This document shows positions 45,213 to 55,700 of a stretch of 64,000 bases of DNA, piece by piece; position 1 is the stretch's first letter; each line of letters begins with the position of its first letter. Made by a program: the position numbers and the translations under genes. This DNA comes from Aurifilum marmelostoma (lineage: Eukaryota > Ascomycota > Sordariomycetes > Diaporthales > Cryphonectriaceae), in the NCBI GenBank assembly GCA_027559495.1, contig JAMXSV010000003.1, positions 3,596,001 to 3,660,000 on the forward strand, written 5' to 3'. Under the pieces are notes generated by a model. That model was given only the letters and a program-made list of their open reading frames with translations, had not been told where the DNA came from and ran no database searches.

Positions 45213-47359
45213 TCATGAGCTCCTCCTGCCATACGGCTCGAAGGGAAACAGAGCGCTGACCCCGGCCATGGCCACAAAAAGCGCCGCACAGATGTAGATG
45301 GGCACCGGCGTGCTAGTATTGCTCACCGTGGCGATGACGGCCGACAGGATGCCCATGATGCGATTACACGCGACGGCAACGCCGTTACCCGTCGCCCTGT
45401 GCGCGCTGGGCAGCACCTCGGGAGTGTAGGCGTAGAGGGTGCCGTAGTAGATGTTGAGGCAGAAGCCGATGGCGCACGAGAAGCCCACGTTCTCGGGCTC
45501 GGTGCGCACTGCCGTGTACGCGAAGAAGAAGGCCGCCGTGGCGAGGGCGCCGATGACCATGGTGTAGCGGCGGCCGAGGAGGGGTAGGTTGCACATCCAG
45601 CCGGCGAGGATGGGGCCTGGGATGCCGCTGATGTTGACGAGGGCGTAGTTGCGCCATGATTCGTAGGTGGAAACGTCAAAGGATGCACCCCGCGTCTCGA
45701 GGTATGTGCTAGAATGGTGTGTTAGCATGAATTGTGGTCGCAAGAGGAAAGCACATGGACGTCAACCAAGAAAGAGCTCACTCTAAGAACACATAGAACA
45801 GCGGATAGGCAAGACCAATAAGCGTCCAAGACAGCCAGATCATCAGCGTAGAGATAGAAATCTCCCTCGTCGCAAACAGGCCCCGGACGTGAACGATGGC
45901 CTCACCCACAGAGAAGCGGTTCTTGCTGTGTGTGCCCTGGACCACGCCGCAGGCCTCGAGCTTGTCGAGCGTTAGGGAGCACGGCCGGCTGTACTTGTGC
46001 GACATGTAGCTCAGGGTCTCGATGAGCTTGGCGTCCTGGCCCATCCCGAGGAGGTACTTGGGTGTCTCTTTGAGCCTGACCACCGTGATCCGGAGGATAG
46101 ACATGACGAAGACGAGTGCGCCGGATGTGAACATTGTATCTGTGTATTGGAAAGTCAGTCGTCGATCTGTTCTCTGAATGCAAAGCGATTGGGTTCGACT
46201 TACATCTCCAGCCCATGTTGTTATCACGGGTGCAGGTATCGACAGACGCACAGTTCCACCTCTCAGGTGCTGTGATTATGATACTAACTTAGCCTTCAAA
46301 CATCATTTTTGTGAGAATTCGCGTGGAACAATAACATTGCTCACCCATGAAACCCCAGGCAATAAAACCAGTGATGGCCTGTCCCAGTCCCCACCAGCAA
46401 GCCAGGAGCGTCAGCACCCACTGCTTGTTTCCAGGTAGATACTCCAGAAACACTGTCGTGTCGAGAATTACTAGAAATCATCGTGCGTTAGCCTTCGCCA
46501 GCCTTTTTCATCACACACACACACACACTTTCTCTCTCTCTCACAAAGAGAAGAGTATTCACTCACAATTACCACCTGCACCAAACCCAACAAGAGCAAT
46601 AAAAAACCCCAGCGAGGCCCAATTCGGCATCGCACCCGCAATGATAGCAGCAGCCGAGCAGATGAAGAGCGACACGTTAAAGGCGTACCGGCGCCCGATG
46701 ACATCCGCAGAGAGACCCCAGAAGATGGCGCCCGTCAGCATGCCCACGTAGACGGCGATGGTGAGGGCGCGGCTGTACCCGCGCTCGCCAAACTCCATGT
46801 AGGCCTGGGTGGCGATGATGGACTGGAGGAGGAGGATCAGGGAGTCGACCGCGTAGCTGGGGTTGGGGAACGGGACGATCAGCTAGGCGGCGCGGACGCA
46901 GATCAGAGTGGATGTGCTCACTCACCCAAAACCGTTCAGGAAGAACAGCTTCCAGTGGTAATTCGTCCAGCCGATCTCATCAATAGCCTACAAGCCCTCG
47001 CAATATCAGCACAGATGTCATTTCACCTCCCACCCCTTATCTTGATGCAGCGATCCATCCACACGCCAGGTTTCGGGGTGGATGGTTGCTTGCCGCCGCT
47101 ACAACCACCACCACCAACTTACATTGTTCACCAGATGCATCTTCAGGTTCAGCACAGGGTCCAGGTCCTGCAGGCCCAAGAGATCCTGCCCTTCATCCAG
47201 GGAATATGCATCCAGAGGGCGCACATTGTCGGACGAGAGCACAGCATCTTTCATTTCGTCCTTGACTTCGTCCTTGGCGGAATGCTCATGGTTGAGGCCT
47301 GCGGGGCTCGAGGGGTCATCCTGCTGCTGTCGTTGCTGTGGTGGTGGTGTAGAAGTCAT
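45213..47359 (-). CDS. MFS transporter, SV2/sugar-transporter-like, seven exons
   Basis: Exons 47123-47359, 46926-46987, 46567-46856, 46345-46470, 46204-46269, 45782-46139 and 45213-45708 give 544 residues; every junction has GTRAG-type donor and YAG acceptor and keeps frame. A long hydrophilic N-terminus leads AIDEIGWTNYHWKLFFLNG, the start of TM1 typical of fungal MFS metabolite:proton symporters. The loop motif GLSADVIGRRYAF (D-x-x-GRR) lies between TM2 and TM3. Hydrophobic segments continue to PIYICAALFVAMAGVSALFP. The large central loop is charged (RLKETPKYLLGMGQDAK). Likely a plasma-membrane proton symporter for a small metabolite; substrate unknown. One intron holds a CA/CT microsatellite (46513-46541). 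Start ATG 47359. Confidence 0.9.
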
Positions 47360-49668
47360 TTTGATAGGAAGAATAGGAGAAAGATGTGGTCTGGTGAGAG
47401 TTGAGAAAGACAGAGATAGGAGACGAAGAACAAGAGGGCCCCCTCCCCTTTTCTTTTCAGTTCGGTATCAGAAGACCAACGGAGCGACGAATCCGTCGAC
47501 AGAGTAATTATTGCGTGCTCTGAACATCACAGGTGAGACATCAACAAGGCCCCGTCCTGCCTAGCCTAAGCTGTCTGGGCAACGTGCTGCTGCTGGCGCT
47601 GCTGTAGTTCGGGGCTAGGAATGGGAAAAAGTAAATGGACACCAAGAGAAAAGGGTGAAGATGGCCATATGGTGACTTCCCCTCTCCTCTTTTCCTAATT
47701 TAATGTATTGCTCACTCGCTGCTCTCCTACGTAATTTTACACAAGTCCGCCCCTCATCAGGCCCTGATCGACAGACAGTGAGGCGAATTGTGTGTGTGAG
47801 TTTGTAAGAGGGTCAGAAAGATAGGCAAACCCATCTTCTTTCCCCCCTTCTTTGGGGGGGGGGGGGGTGGTAACATGGGGTAGCAATAACTCCCGTGCTG
47901 CAACTCCGAGAGCAACGACATTTGGGGGGGAGGTCTCACACCGGAGCGTGTTAGTGCCTGGGCGGGGTTGAACGCAGCATCCTTAGCCCGCCCGCGTAGC
48001 AAGCTTGTGGTCGTACTCTGTAGGGAAGACACCATAGACTTGTCTTCGATTTCAGACAGAGTACCACGGTACTATCTAATGCCCGTAGCTGGATAAAGTA
48101 TTGAGGGTATCGGTCGCGGTCGGTCTGGGGCTGAGGAGGTCAGAAGAACGAGCCTCTATCGTCAAGGATTGCCCCAAGTGTCGGAGTGAACTGATGCGAT
48201 TGAAGTACCATGTACACGCACGCCACGCCCTCGATGTCATCGAATAGTAATTACATGGTGGTGTTCTTAAGATGCCGCCTATCTGTATGGTCAAAGCATG
48301 GCCGTGATACAGGACACAAACCAAGACGTAAAGGCCACGAAGACCCAATCGGTTCAGGTACGAATTTATACTACGATGGGTTCTTCTACCAGATTAATAA
48401 AATTAACAGACTCCATCCTGTCTCGATTCCTTATGTGGCCTCATCCCAATTCTTTCCATATCCCAGGGTAACCTCTCCCATGATGACGCCGCCCTTGCCT
48501 TTTCCATTCTGGGTCCTCCTGATAACCAGGAGACCAAGCCAAATGTGCGAATCATATATCCTATCTGGAAGAGCCATCATCATTATACTCACTAATAAGC
48601 AGCAGAGCGCTGTGCAGAGGTGAGAGACAATCGCCGCACTCCAGAGCTGACTTGTCCAGGAAAGATAAAAGGGTTGGTGAATAGAGCGAGTGCCCAACAG
48701 CGTGGGCGGAAAAAAAAAAAAAAAACGTAGAATGCGCATAGATATGCAGCACAGCCATGGTCTCCATGTCAAGGTGCCTTCGCCTGTGAACGAACGATTA
48801 AGCCCATTTTCTTTATTCTCTCATCTTCTGCTCCCGCCGGAGTGTGCGAGCCAGAACAGAAAGAGACCTGGAGGACGATGGATGGTCATGAGAAGGTCTG
48901 CCAACCACGGATCATGAGTATCGATGCAGAGCTTACTTGAATCTCAAGTTGCAAGCATGGGTGGTTTATCAAGCGCTCAACAGATGGACGACGGCCCCTC
49001 AACCAGGAGAGGAGCAGTCCAGCAATTGTTCAGGCTTCGCTTGCTCGCGAAGAGAGACAGAGTCAGCTGGTCATGATTGCAGGCTTCTTGTTTGTGGGTT
49101 GACGATGCAAAGAAGTTGAGAGAAAAGGATGGTCCGAGTGAACGGCAGGTCAAGCGCAGCATCTCGGCGGGTATCAAGTGGTCGCAACAGGGTCCACACA
49201 AGAGGTGGTGAAGTCCAGGTGACTACGATCAAACAGGTACCAGATGGAGCCCCACTGTCCTGCTCAGAGCTGCTTGTGGTCGCATATGGTCGAGAGAGGG
49301 CATTCTTCTGGTAGAGTCATGCCTGCGAAGATGCCTGTATGTCATGGCGGCACGCGGCCAAGACTTTGTGGGTGGTCTTCTTCCTTTTGAGAACGTACTC
49401 ATACAATCAGTGGCGGAGAGGAGTCGGGTAAGTGCAGAGAGGGGGTGGAGCCAGAAGAGAGCTCAGCGCGGTGGACCCCTAGCAAAGAGCAGCTTCATCA
49501 TGATGCGGGTGGGCGGATGGCCGCCATGTCAGGTCAGTAGGAGGGATGGGTGTGTGCGTGTGTAAGTGGCAAGTCGTGTCAGGCGGCTGTGAACGTATGG
49601 GTGTGGGCAACAGTCGGCACTTGGTCTGCACAACACGCAGTGTGCCAGCCTGTGGCCACACGACTTGA
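47360..49668. other. Intergenic, no supported gene
   Basis: About 2.3 kb with a 14-base G run (47854-47867), a poly-A run (48709-48725) and no frame that survives inspection. Confidence 0.65.
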
Positions 49669-51687
49669 CTACGAGGTGCCTGGAGGCTTGGTAGCATCAC
49701 CCTGGCCTCCAGCATTGGCAGCATTCTGGGCGAAAGACTGGTACCACAGGGCAATGTAGTTTTGATAGCCACCGTCTGTATCAAAAGACGTCAGCGATGT
49801 TTCCGCAAGAACGATTCGTATCAGGTTTTTGGGCGCAATCGCGGTGTGCTTACAGATGGCATAAGGGTCCGGCTGTCCGTCGCCGCCTGCGGGCGCTTGG
49901 GCAGGAGGGGGGGCCCTGGTTTCCTGGGTGCTGGTTGTTGTTAGAAGACTGGCCGTAGCCGGGATTGTCATAATCACGATGGTGACCACGACCGCGTCCG
50001 CCGCCGCCGCCGCCGCCACCACCACCACCGGCGCTCTTCTGCTTCTGAGGGGTGAAGTTAGCACCATCACTATCGCATAACGGGGGCAAGGACACGCAGA
50101 CAAAGAAGATGGACTCACCACTGCCTCGACCTTGTCTTCGATGGCCTGTTTCGCTCGATTAATGGCATCCCGGGAGCCGACAAGCTCGATCTCCCTGTCG
50201 CTCGCGCCGGGCTGAGGCTGCTGGGACACGTTGATCTTGCAGCCAGTGGTGTTCTGCATTTCGCGGATCGTCTCCCCGCCCTTGCCTATGATCATGCCGA
50301 CAGCCTCATTGGGAACGTAGATGGCATCCTGGGTCTTGTCCGGCCCGTTGTCTCGGTGGTTGTTGCGGCCACCGCCCTGTGCAGCAGCATTGCCGTTCGC
50401 CCTGCTGTCGGAGTCGACAATCTCCATGATCATCTCCTTGGCCTGGGCAGCTGCGGTATAGGGACCAATCAGGTTGACAGGGCGCAGGCCATTGATGCTC
50501 TTAGACTCGCCGACGATGTTGACGTGGCAGCCACTCCGCTCCTGTAGATCCCTGATCGTCTCGCCTCCTCGGCCGATAATCAGTCCAACGGTTCTATCGG
50601 GGACCATGATCTGCAGGCAGTCCTCGCCCTCCTTCAGGTTCGCGACGCCGCCCCTCTCCGCAGCTGGAGGCGGGCGGGGCCCGCCACGGTCCAGGCCGGC
50701 ACGGGCGATGGCGCCCATGCCGCTGTCCTCGATGATGCGATTGATGGCAGCACGGGCCTCGGCTCGACGGGCGCGGGGACCGGTGATCTTGCACTGGCGA
50801 AACTTGTCGTCGCTGGCATTCGGCGGGAGGAACTGGACGCGGCACTTGGTCTCGCCCTCGACGCGTCTGAGGTTCTCGCCCTGGCGGCCGATGATGAGAC
50901 CGACCAAGCTGGCTTCTATCTCCATAGTCTCGGCAGCGCTCTCCTCGTCGCCACGGAGGGGGGAGCGCTGTCGCATCGAATTGGCACCGCGAGGCGAGAA
51001 GGCACCGCCGCCCTGGCGGCCACGGGGGCCAGGGGAGTAGGAGCGGTCGCGGCCATGGTGGCCGTAGTCACGAGGAGGGCGATCGTCGCGGCGGTCGTCT
51101 CGGTAGGGGTTGGAGTCACGGTAGTTCTCGCGACGGGGGGATCGGGATCGAGATCGGCGCCACTGGCGGCCATCACCGCCAGAGTGACCATCATTACCTC
51201 CGTATACGGGCGCCCGCTCGTAAGGAGCCAGGTTGTTGGCGGTTGCGACAGCCTTGGCCTTTGCAATAGCATCCTGGAGGCTCACAGTGCCCGAGGTGAC
51301 TGGCTTGATGGCGCTCAGGTCGACGGTGCCGCTGGCGGAGGGCTGGGGGTAGCCGTACTGGGCGGAAGGGGGGAGGAGGAGGGTGAGGATAGCCGGCGCC
51401 TGGAGGAGGCGCGCTGGTCTGAGGTGGCATGGCATAACCACCAGGCTGGGGAGGGTAGGCCGGGGCCACAAGGCCTGGCTGGACTTGGGTAGGGGTGGTT
51501 GTCGCAGGTCTCTGCTGAGTAGCTGAGCGGATGATTGAGTTAGCATCACGATAGAAAGCAGACAGTGATTGTCTCGATGGGAGGACACCTCTGTGTGGGG
51601 AGAGGGAGGTGGGAAAAGACGAGGAAGCCATCTCTTACCACGGAGCTGCTCCAGAATCTGCTGGATGTCTGGGGTTGCGCCGGCCAT
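49669..51687 (-). CDS. Three-KH-domain RNA-binding protein, two one-base breaks
   Basis: Exons 51639-51687, 50119-51522, 49854-50044 and 49669-49775; removing one base at each of two runs gives exactly 582 residues. N-terminal MAGATPDIQQILEQLR, then a Pro/Gln-rich stretch, an Arg/Ser-Asp-Arg region (SRSRSPRRENYRD), and KH domains at about residues 210-275, 318-385 and 412-480 with GxxG loops GRQG, GRGG and GKGG (VGLIIGR, VGLIIGRGGETIRD, VGMIIGKGGETIRE). A Gly-rich/RG stretch and the conserved tail GGYQNYIALWYQSFA follow. It resembles FUBP/KSRP-type proteins and would bind single-stranded RNA in nucleus or cytoplasm. The frame breaks at the six-G run 51368-51373 and at the seven-G run 49907-49913; one base less in each restores SAQYGYPQPSASG and GPPPAQAPAGG. 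Confidence 0.87.
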   Translation of the reverse strand: MAGATPDIQQILEQLRGKRWLPRLFPPPSPHTEVSSHRDNHCLLSIVMLTQSSAQLLSRDLRQPPLPKSSQALWPRPTLPSLVVMPCHLRPARLLQAPAILTLLLPPSAQYGYPQPSASGTVDLSAIKPVTSGTVSLQDAIAKAKAVATANNLAPYERAPVYGGNDGHSGGDGRQWRRSRSRSPRRENYRDSNPYRDDRRDDRPPRDYGHHGRDRSYSPGPRGRQGGGAFSPRGANSMRQRSPLRGDEESAAETMEIEASLVGLIIGRQGENLRRVEGETKCRVQFLPPNASDDKFRQCKITGPRARRAEARAAINRIIEDSGMGAIARAGLDRGGPRPPPAAERGGVANLKEGEDCLQIMVPDRTVGLIIGRGGETIRDLQERSGCHVNIVGESKSINGLRPVNLIGPYTAAAQAKEMIMEIVDSDSRANGNAAAQGGGRNNHRDNGPDKTQDAIYVPNEAVGMIIGKGGETIREMQNTTGCKINVSQQPQPGASDREIELVGSRDAINRAKQAIEDKVEAVVSPSSLSACPCPRYAIVMVLTSPLRSRRAPVVVVAAAAAADAVVVTIVIMTIPATASLLTTTSTQETRAPPPAQAPAGGDGQPDPYAICKHTAIAPKNLIRIVLAETSLTSFDTDGGYQNYIALWYQSFAQNAANAGGQGDATKPPGTS

Positions 51688-53347
51688 CTTGTCTCTCGTC
51701 CTTGGTCCTCTATTTGGGGAGTATTGTGTGATTGTCAGGAGGTATTGGGCTGTAGAGGTCTCTTTGCAGGATGGGGCCTTGTTGTCGCTGGAGCTGATTA
51801 GGAACTCCTGTCAAGGACTTTCTGTGAAGGACCCTCTGGGTATGTCGTCAAGTCAAGTCAGGATCAGCAGTCCTTGTCGTCAGGGCCGCCGCAACAAGCC
51901 CTGTCCTGTCCTGTCCTGTGCTGCCTGGCCAGTGAGCGCTGCAGCTTCTCCTGCTGAAGAGAAACAATAGGGACAGGTCACAGCCCCCTACTGTGAAGCA
52001 GCCAGAGAGGCAAATGGAAGAACAAAGAGGAGAGGGGACGGGGTTGATTGTTGCAGACGCCTTGAAACTCGCAGGAGGGGAGAAAGAGAAATGCAGGTTC
52101 TTGTTTCTTGGTGTGGGCAGGCGCCAGACTTGCTTCTGGGTGGTCCGTGCGGCAGCACCTCCAAATATTCACAACCGGTAGGTGATGTGCCGCCCCGCCA
52201 GAGTTAATGTGCACACCCGGCCCTGCCTGCCCTGCAGCCTCCACGTTCTGGCCCCTTCCAAACCTTCTGTGAGCCCTATAATGGGTCTTGACTCACTGGG
52301 CCCACCTTTTCACAAACCCATCCTCTATCTCTTTTACTCTAGGCGAAACTTCAGATGAAAAATCAAAAGAAAGAAATTTCAAATTGCAAAAAGAAGAAGA
52401 AAGAAGAGGGGGAGAAAAAAAAAGCAAAAGCTTAGGCTAGTATTTTGTGTTGCATTAATCTCCTCATGGTAAGCACTGCCACTCGCCTCCCAGCTTAGGG
52501 CCATTGTGTAAGCACCAGCGTGTGCTTTTGCTGGTCTCCAGGTACTTTGGTTGGGCCATCAAAGTACTTTCCAGCGCGTCCATAGCACTGTGCCTTAGAA
52601 GGGTGCCTCAGCATGCTTAGGTACTTCTTCCATGGGGTCTTTCAGCATGCTAGATCCAGCACGGACCAAAGTGTTATATGATGCTTGCATTCCAGCAAAA
52701 ATCTCTTGAGACTATTCCCATTCGAGGTGGCACGGCTAGGATGAAAGTTCAGGGCATCTCAGCTGAGGTCTCAAGCATATCTACCTGTAGCGGACTTTAG
52801 GCCTCTTGTTCCAGAAGAAATTAGGAAATGGGCAAGTTCTAGCAGGGCAAGAAGCAGCAACAACTAGGGGGGGTTATAGTGCTTACAACAGGGGAATCTG
52901 CTCAGGCTCAGTCGCTAGCTAGCATTGCAGTCTTGTTTTTTTTTTTTTTTTTTTTTTTGCCCCCATCAACAGCAAGAGTTGTGCATTTTTCTGCCAGAAC
53001 TGGTGAACAAAATCTACATTGCACAATTAGACTTGTTCTGATGGCATTGAACGAATGTATTATTGTTTTGTTATAGTTAGATGGTCTGCCAGTTCCATTT
53101 GATTAGCTCTACTGTGAACAATTAACGCTGCCAATGTCAGACATACAATACCTTTTCCCCTCTTTTCCCCCCCCCCCTCTCCCTCCTCCCATATGCCATG
53201 ATATCCTCCCACTTAACCTGAAAATTCCCAGTATTGCCATTCATCCATCATGCACATCTCAACAAAGGCTCAGCTTAGAAGTAAACATCTCCAATCAGTC
53301 CCCAGCCCTCATCCCCCTCCACAGCCTCAACCAGCCCATCGTCAATC
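51688..53347. other. Intergenic, no supported gene
   Basis: About 1.7 kb with a 23-base poly-T run (52936-52958) and a C run (53166-53176). Promoter side of the KH gene at the left. Confidence 0.65.
52936..52958 (+). repeat. Poly-T run
   Basis: Twenty-three consecutive T. Confidence 0.95.
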
Positions 53348-54755
53348 TCACCCCCCCTTTCGCATCCGGCCCCTGGATGGAAGAGGAGGAGGTCCCATCC
53401 ACATCTCTACGTGTCTCAGCAGCAGCTGGAAGACAGCCATACATGCCGGCACTGTGATCAGGCTATCGATAACCCCATCACCGCCCTTTTCGTTGTTCTC
53501 GTCGACGTCCCTGGTGAGCTCCCACGCCGCCAGGCCGTACAGGTCCTTGCGCATCTTTCTAGTCAGCGGCCTCTTACGCGTGGCCTCAACAGAACCGTCT
53601 TCGTTCTCATCACTAGTATCCTCGTCCAACTCCTCCTCGTCGTAGCTATACGGCGTGGGAACAGTGGTCTCGAGAACAGGCTCAGCAGCCCCATCAACAG
53701 TCCTCCTTGTGACCGAGATGAACCCGCTCGGCGCGCCATCCATGCCCAGCTGAACAAGCTCGCTCTCGTCTGACGCCTGCTGAGGCGGCTGAGGTGTGGG
53801 CTTGGGGTGCTTCCTGTGACCCCCCTTGGTGGGAAGCGGCAGCGGCACGGGTAGCCCCGGGTGCGGCAGCGACACGCCTCCGATGATGCGCTGCAGGAGA
53901 TGGTACATGAGCATGAGCACGTCGCGCATCTCGTTTGGCAGGCCCGTGTTCGTCGCCATGCGGTAGACGGCATCCCTGAGGATCTGGAGCAGCTTCGCGG
54001 GGACGCTGAACCCTGGGAGCCTGAGGCCCGGCGGGCTGGGCTTCTTCACCGGTGGGAGGCCCGGAGTCTTGATGGGCACCTTGGTGGGAGTTGGGACTTT
54101 GGGCTGGTCGGGCAATCTCGTCGGGAGAGGCAGGGGCAGCTTGGGCAGTTCCGTCGGTAGAGGTAAGGGTAGCTTTGGCAACTCTGTCGGCAGCGGCTCT
54201 GGGAGCTTGGGCTTGTCCGTGGGGGGTCTAGGCTGTAGAGGAGGCTGGAGAGGAGGCCGCACTGGGACTGGAAGTTTTGGCAGCTTGGGCAAGCCCGGGA
54301 TCCTGGTTGGGAGAACGGGGGGGGAGCCCAATAGGCAGCTTGGGCAGAGGTGGGAGGTCCTCCGGCACATTTTCCTCATCATCCTCGCCGTCAACGCCCT
54401 GAAGGCCCACACCATCCTCCTCGCGCGTCCAAAGGTCCATCATGTGGTCCTCGCGGCCTGCATTCTTGCCCGTGTCCAATTCCGCCTCCCAGCTCGCCAC
54501 CAGCTCCGGGTCCTCTGCCCTCGGCTCCTCGAGCTGCTCCCGCAGATCCGCCGAGAACAGGCCATTCACGCCATGGTAGCCGGCGGAGGCGACCTCTCTG
54601 GGGCCCAAAGAACGGGTGTGGTTGACGGAGTACGTGCCAGCGACGTTCTGGAAGAACCAGTATCCCGCAGTAGAGATGCCGAGGATCGACAGCGACCCGA
54701 TCGTCAGGCCCAGCAAGGTCCAGGCTATTATGCGTCCCAAGTGGGCGCGGTCCAT
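53348..54755 (-). CDS. Proline-rich single-pass membrane protein with PKLP repeats, frame broken
   Basis: Starts MDRAHLGRIIAWTLLGL at ATG 54755 with one membrane segment near the N-terminus (WTLLGLTIGSLSILGIS), then acidic sequence (EEPRAEDPELVASWEAEL), then a long Pro/Leu/Lys region with tandem units of the form LPTELPKLPLP. After that comes an unusual helical block (LLQILRDAVYRMATNTGLPN) and an acidic C-terminus. The frame breaks at the eight-G run 54317-54324: LPIGLPP reads into noise, whereas one G less continues VLPTRIPGLPKLP. With that repair the protein is 468 residues. A seven-C run at 53351-53357, just before the stop, may hide a second break: one base less extends the frame to TAA at 53275 with an acidic end. 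No family recognised; no enzyme motif. Confidence 0.72.
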
Positions 54756-55700
54756 TGTGGCGTGGGTGGGAGGGGGAGGAAGGGGGGTCGGTCTGTTCGT
54801 TGGACCCCATCGATATTGCTCGAATATGACCAAAGTCTACTAGATGAGAAAAGTGAGCGAAGGCTTGGAAAAAGAGACATACAGGGGAATGGTTCAACTT
54901 TGAGAGGACTGCAGGCGCCGTCCGCTTTAAGAAGAGGACAGAGTATTCAAGCCCACCCAACGCCCACTTGGAAGGCTGCGATGATCTTAACAATTCAATG
55001 CTGGCATTCTCGACGGGTGCCAGCGCCGAGCGTATCCTCGTCGCAGAAACCATACCCGAACCGCCGCCGTTAGGATATCGATGACGGCCTCGACGCTGAG
55101 TTTAAAGCTTCCTCATTGGATGTGAAGCCATTCACATGTCGAGAGAATATGATCTGGTCGAGCCTAGTAAAGCAGACCGGCGAAAACCAGACTCCGTAGC
55201 TCAGATGCTTGAACCATCTTGTAGTCTACACCATCTTCCTATCTTCCCTTTCCTCGATGCTCTTTTTTTTTCTTCTTCTTCTTTCTTTCTTTTCCACATG
55301 TTGTGTTCCTCGCCCACATATCATCCTGTCGACTCGATGTGAGACCATAATCGACTCGGTCACCTGGAGTCATGTGCATGCATGCTATACGTCTTGGATC
55401 CCCGTCACCTATATGCACTTATCGACACTGAGAGGAGCACGAGAAGGAGGCAGTACTTAACGGTGCAGCGTGATTTGAACTTGACGTATAGATCGAACGA
55501 GCGGCGAGAACCGTCCCGTCATCCAGTCTTAGATTGACTTTAGCCTTCGGCGCTATATCGTCCTTGACAGCTCTAACATCCAGCTTTGAGCTTTTCTCGA
55601 GTAGATCTACCAAAGATCTGCAGGCATCGCCTCTCAAGACATCCTGTATCCGGTCAAACCTCGCTCCCCCTCTCAGCTTTCCCTCTTGCTCTCTTCTTGT
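54756..55700. other. Intergenic region with an in-phase frame after Ach1
   Basis: Contains the Pro-rich gene's upstream DNA and, at 55419-55700 (-), a frame that continues in the Ach1 phase beyond its stop codon (see findings). Otherwise a T-rich stretch at 55261-55290. Confidence 0.6.
55419..55700 (-). CDS. 94-codon open frame immediately after and in phase with the Ach1 stop
   Basis: Directly after the Ach1 TAA (55701-55703) the same frame stays open for 94 codons to TAA at 55419-55421. It reads protein-like (GGARFDRIQDVLRGDA, LDVRAVKDDIAPKAKVNLRL) but has no early ATG and less G/C-ending codons than Ach1. It may be chance, a stop-codon readthrough extension or an unseen small gene. The stop context TAA-ACA is not a known strong readthrough context. 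Confidence 0.25.
   Translation of the reverse strand, partial: TRREQEGKLRGGARFDRIQDVLRGDACRSLVDLLEKSSKLDVRAVKDDIAPKAKVNLRLDDGTVLAARSIYTSSSNHAAPLSTASFSCSSQCR

Noticed and set aside
43762..45259. Overlapping frames of 190-250 codons on both strands
   Set aside because: Low complexity, mutually overlapping, no splice or domain support.
40383..54324. Programmed ribosomal frameshifting as the cause of the breaks
   Set aside because: Five sites in unrelated genes with shifts in both directions and no shared slippery motif beyond G runs make sequence error simpler.
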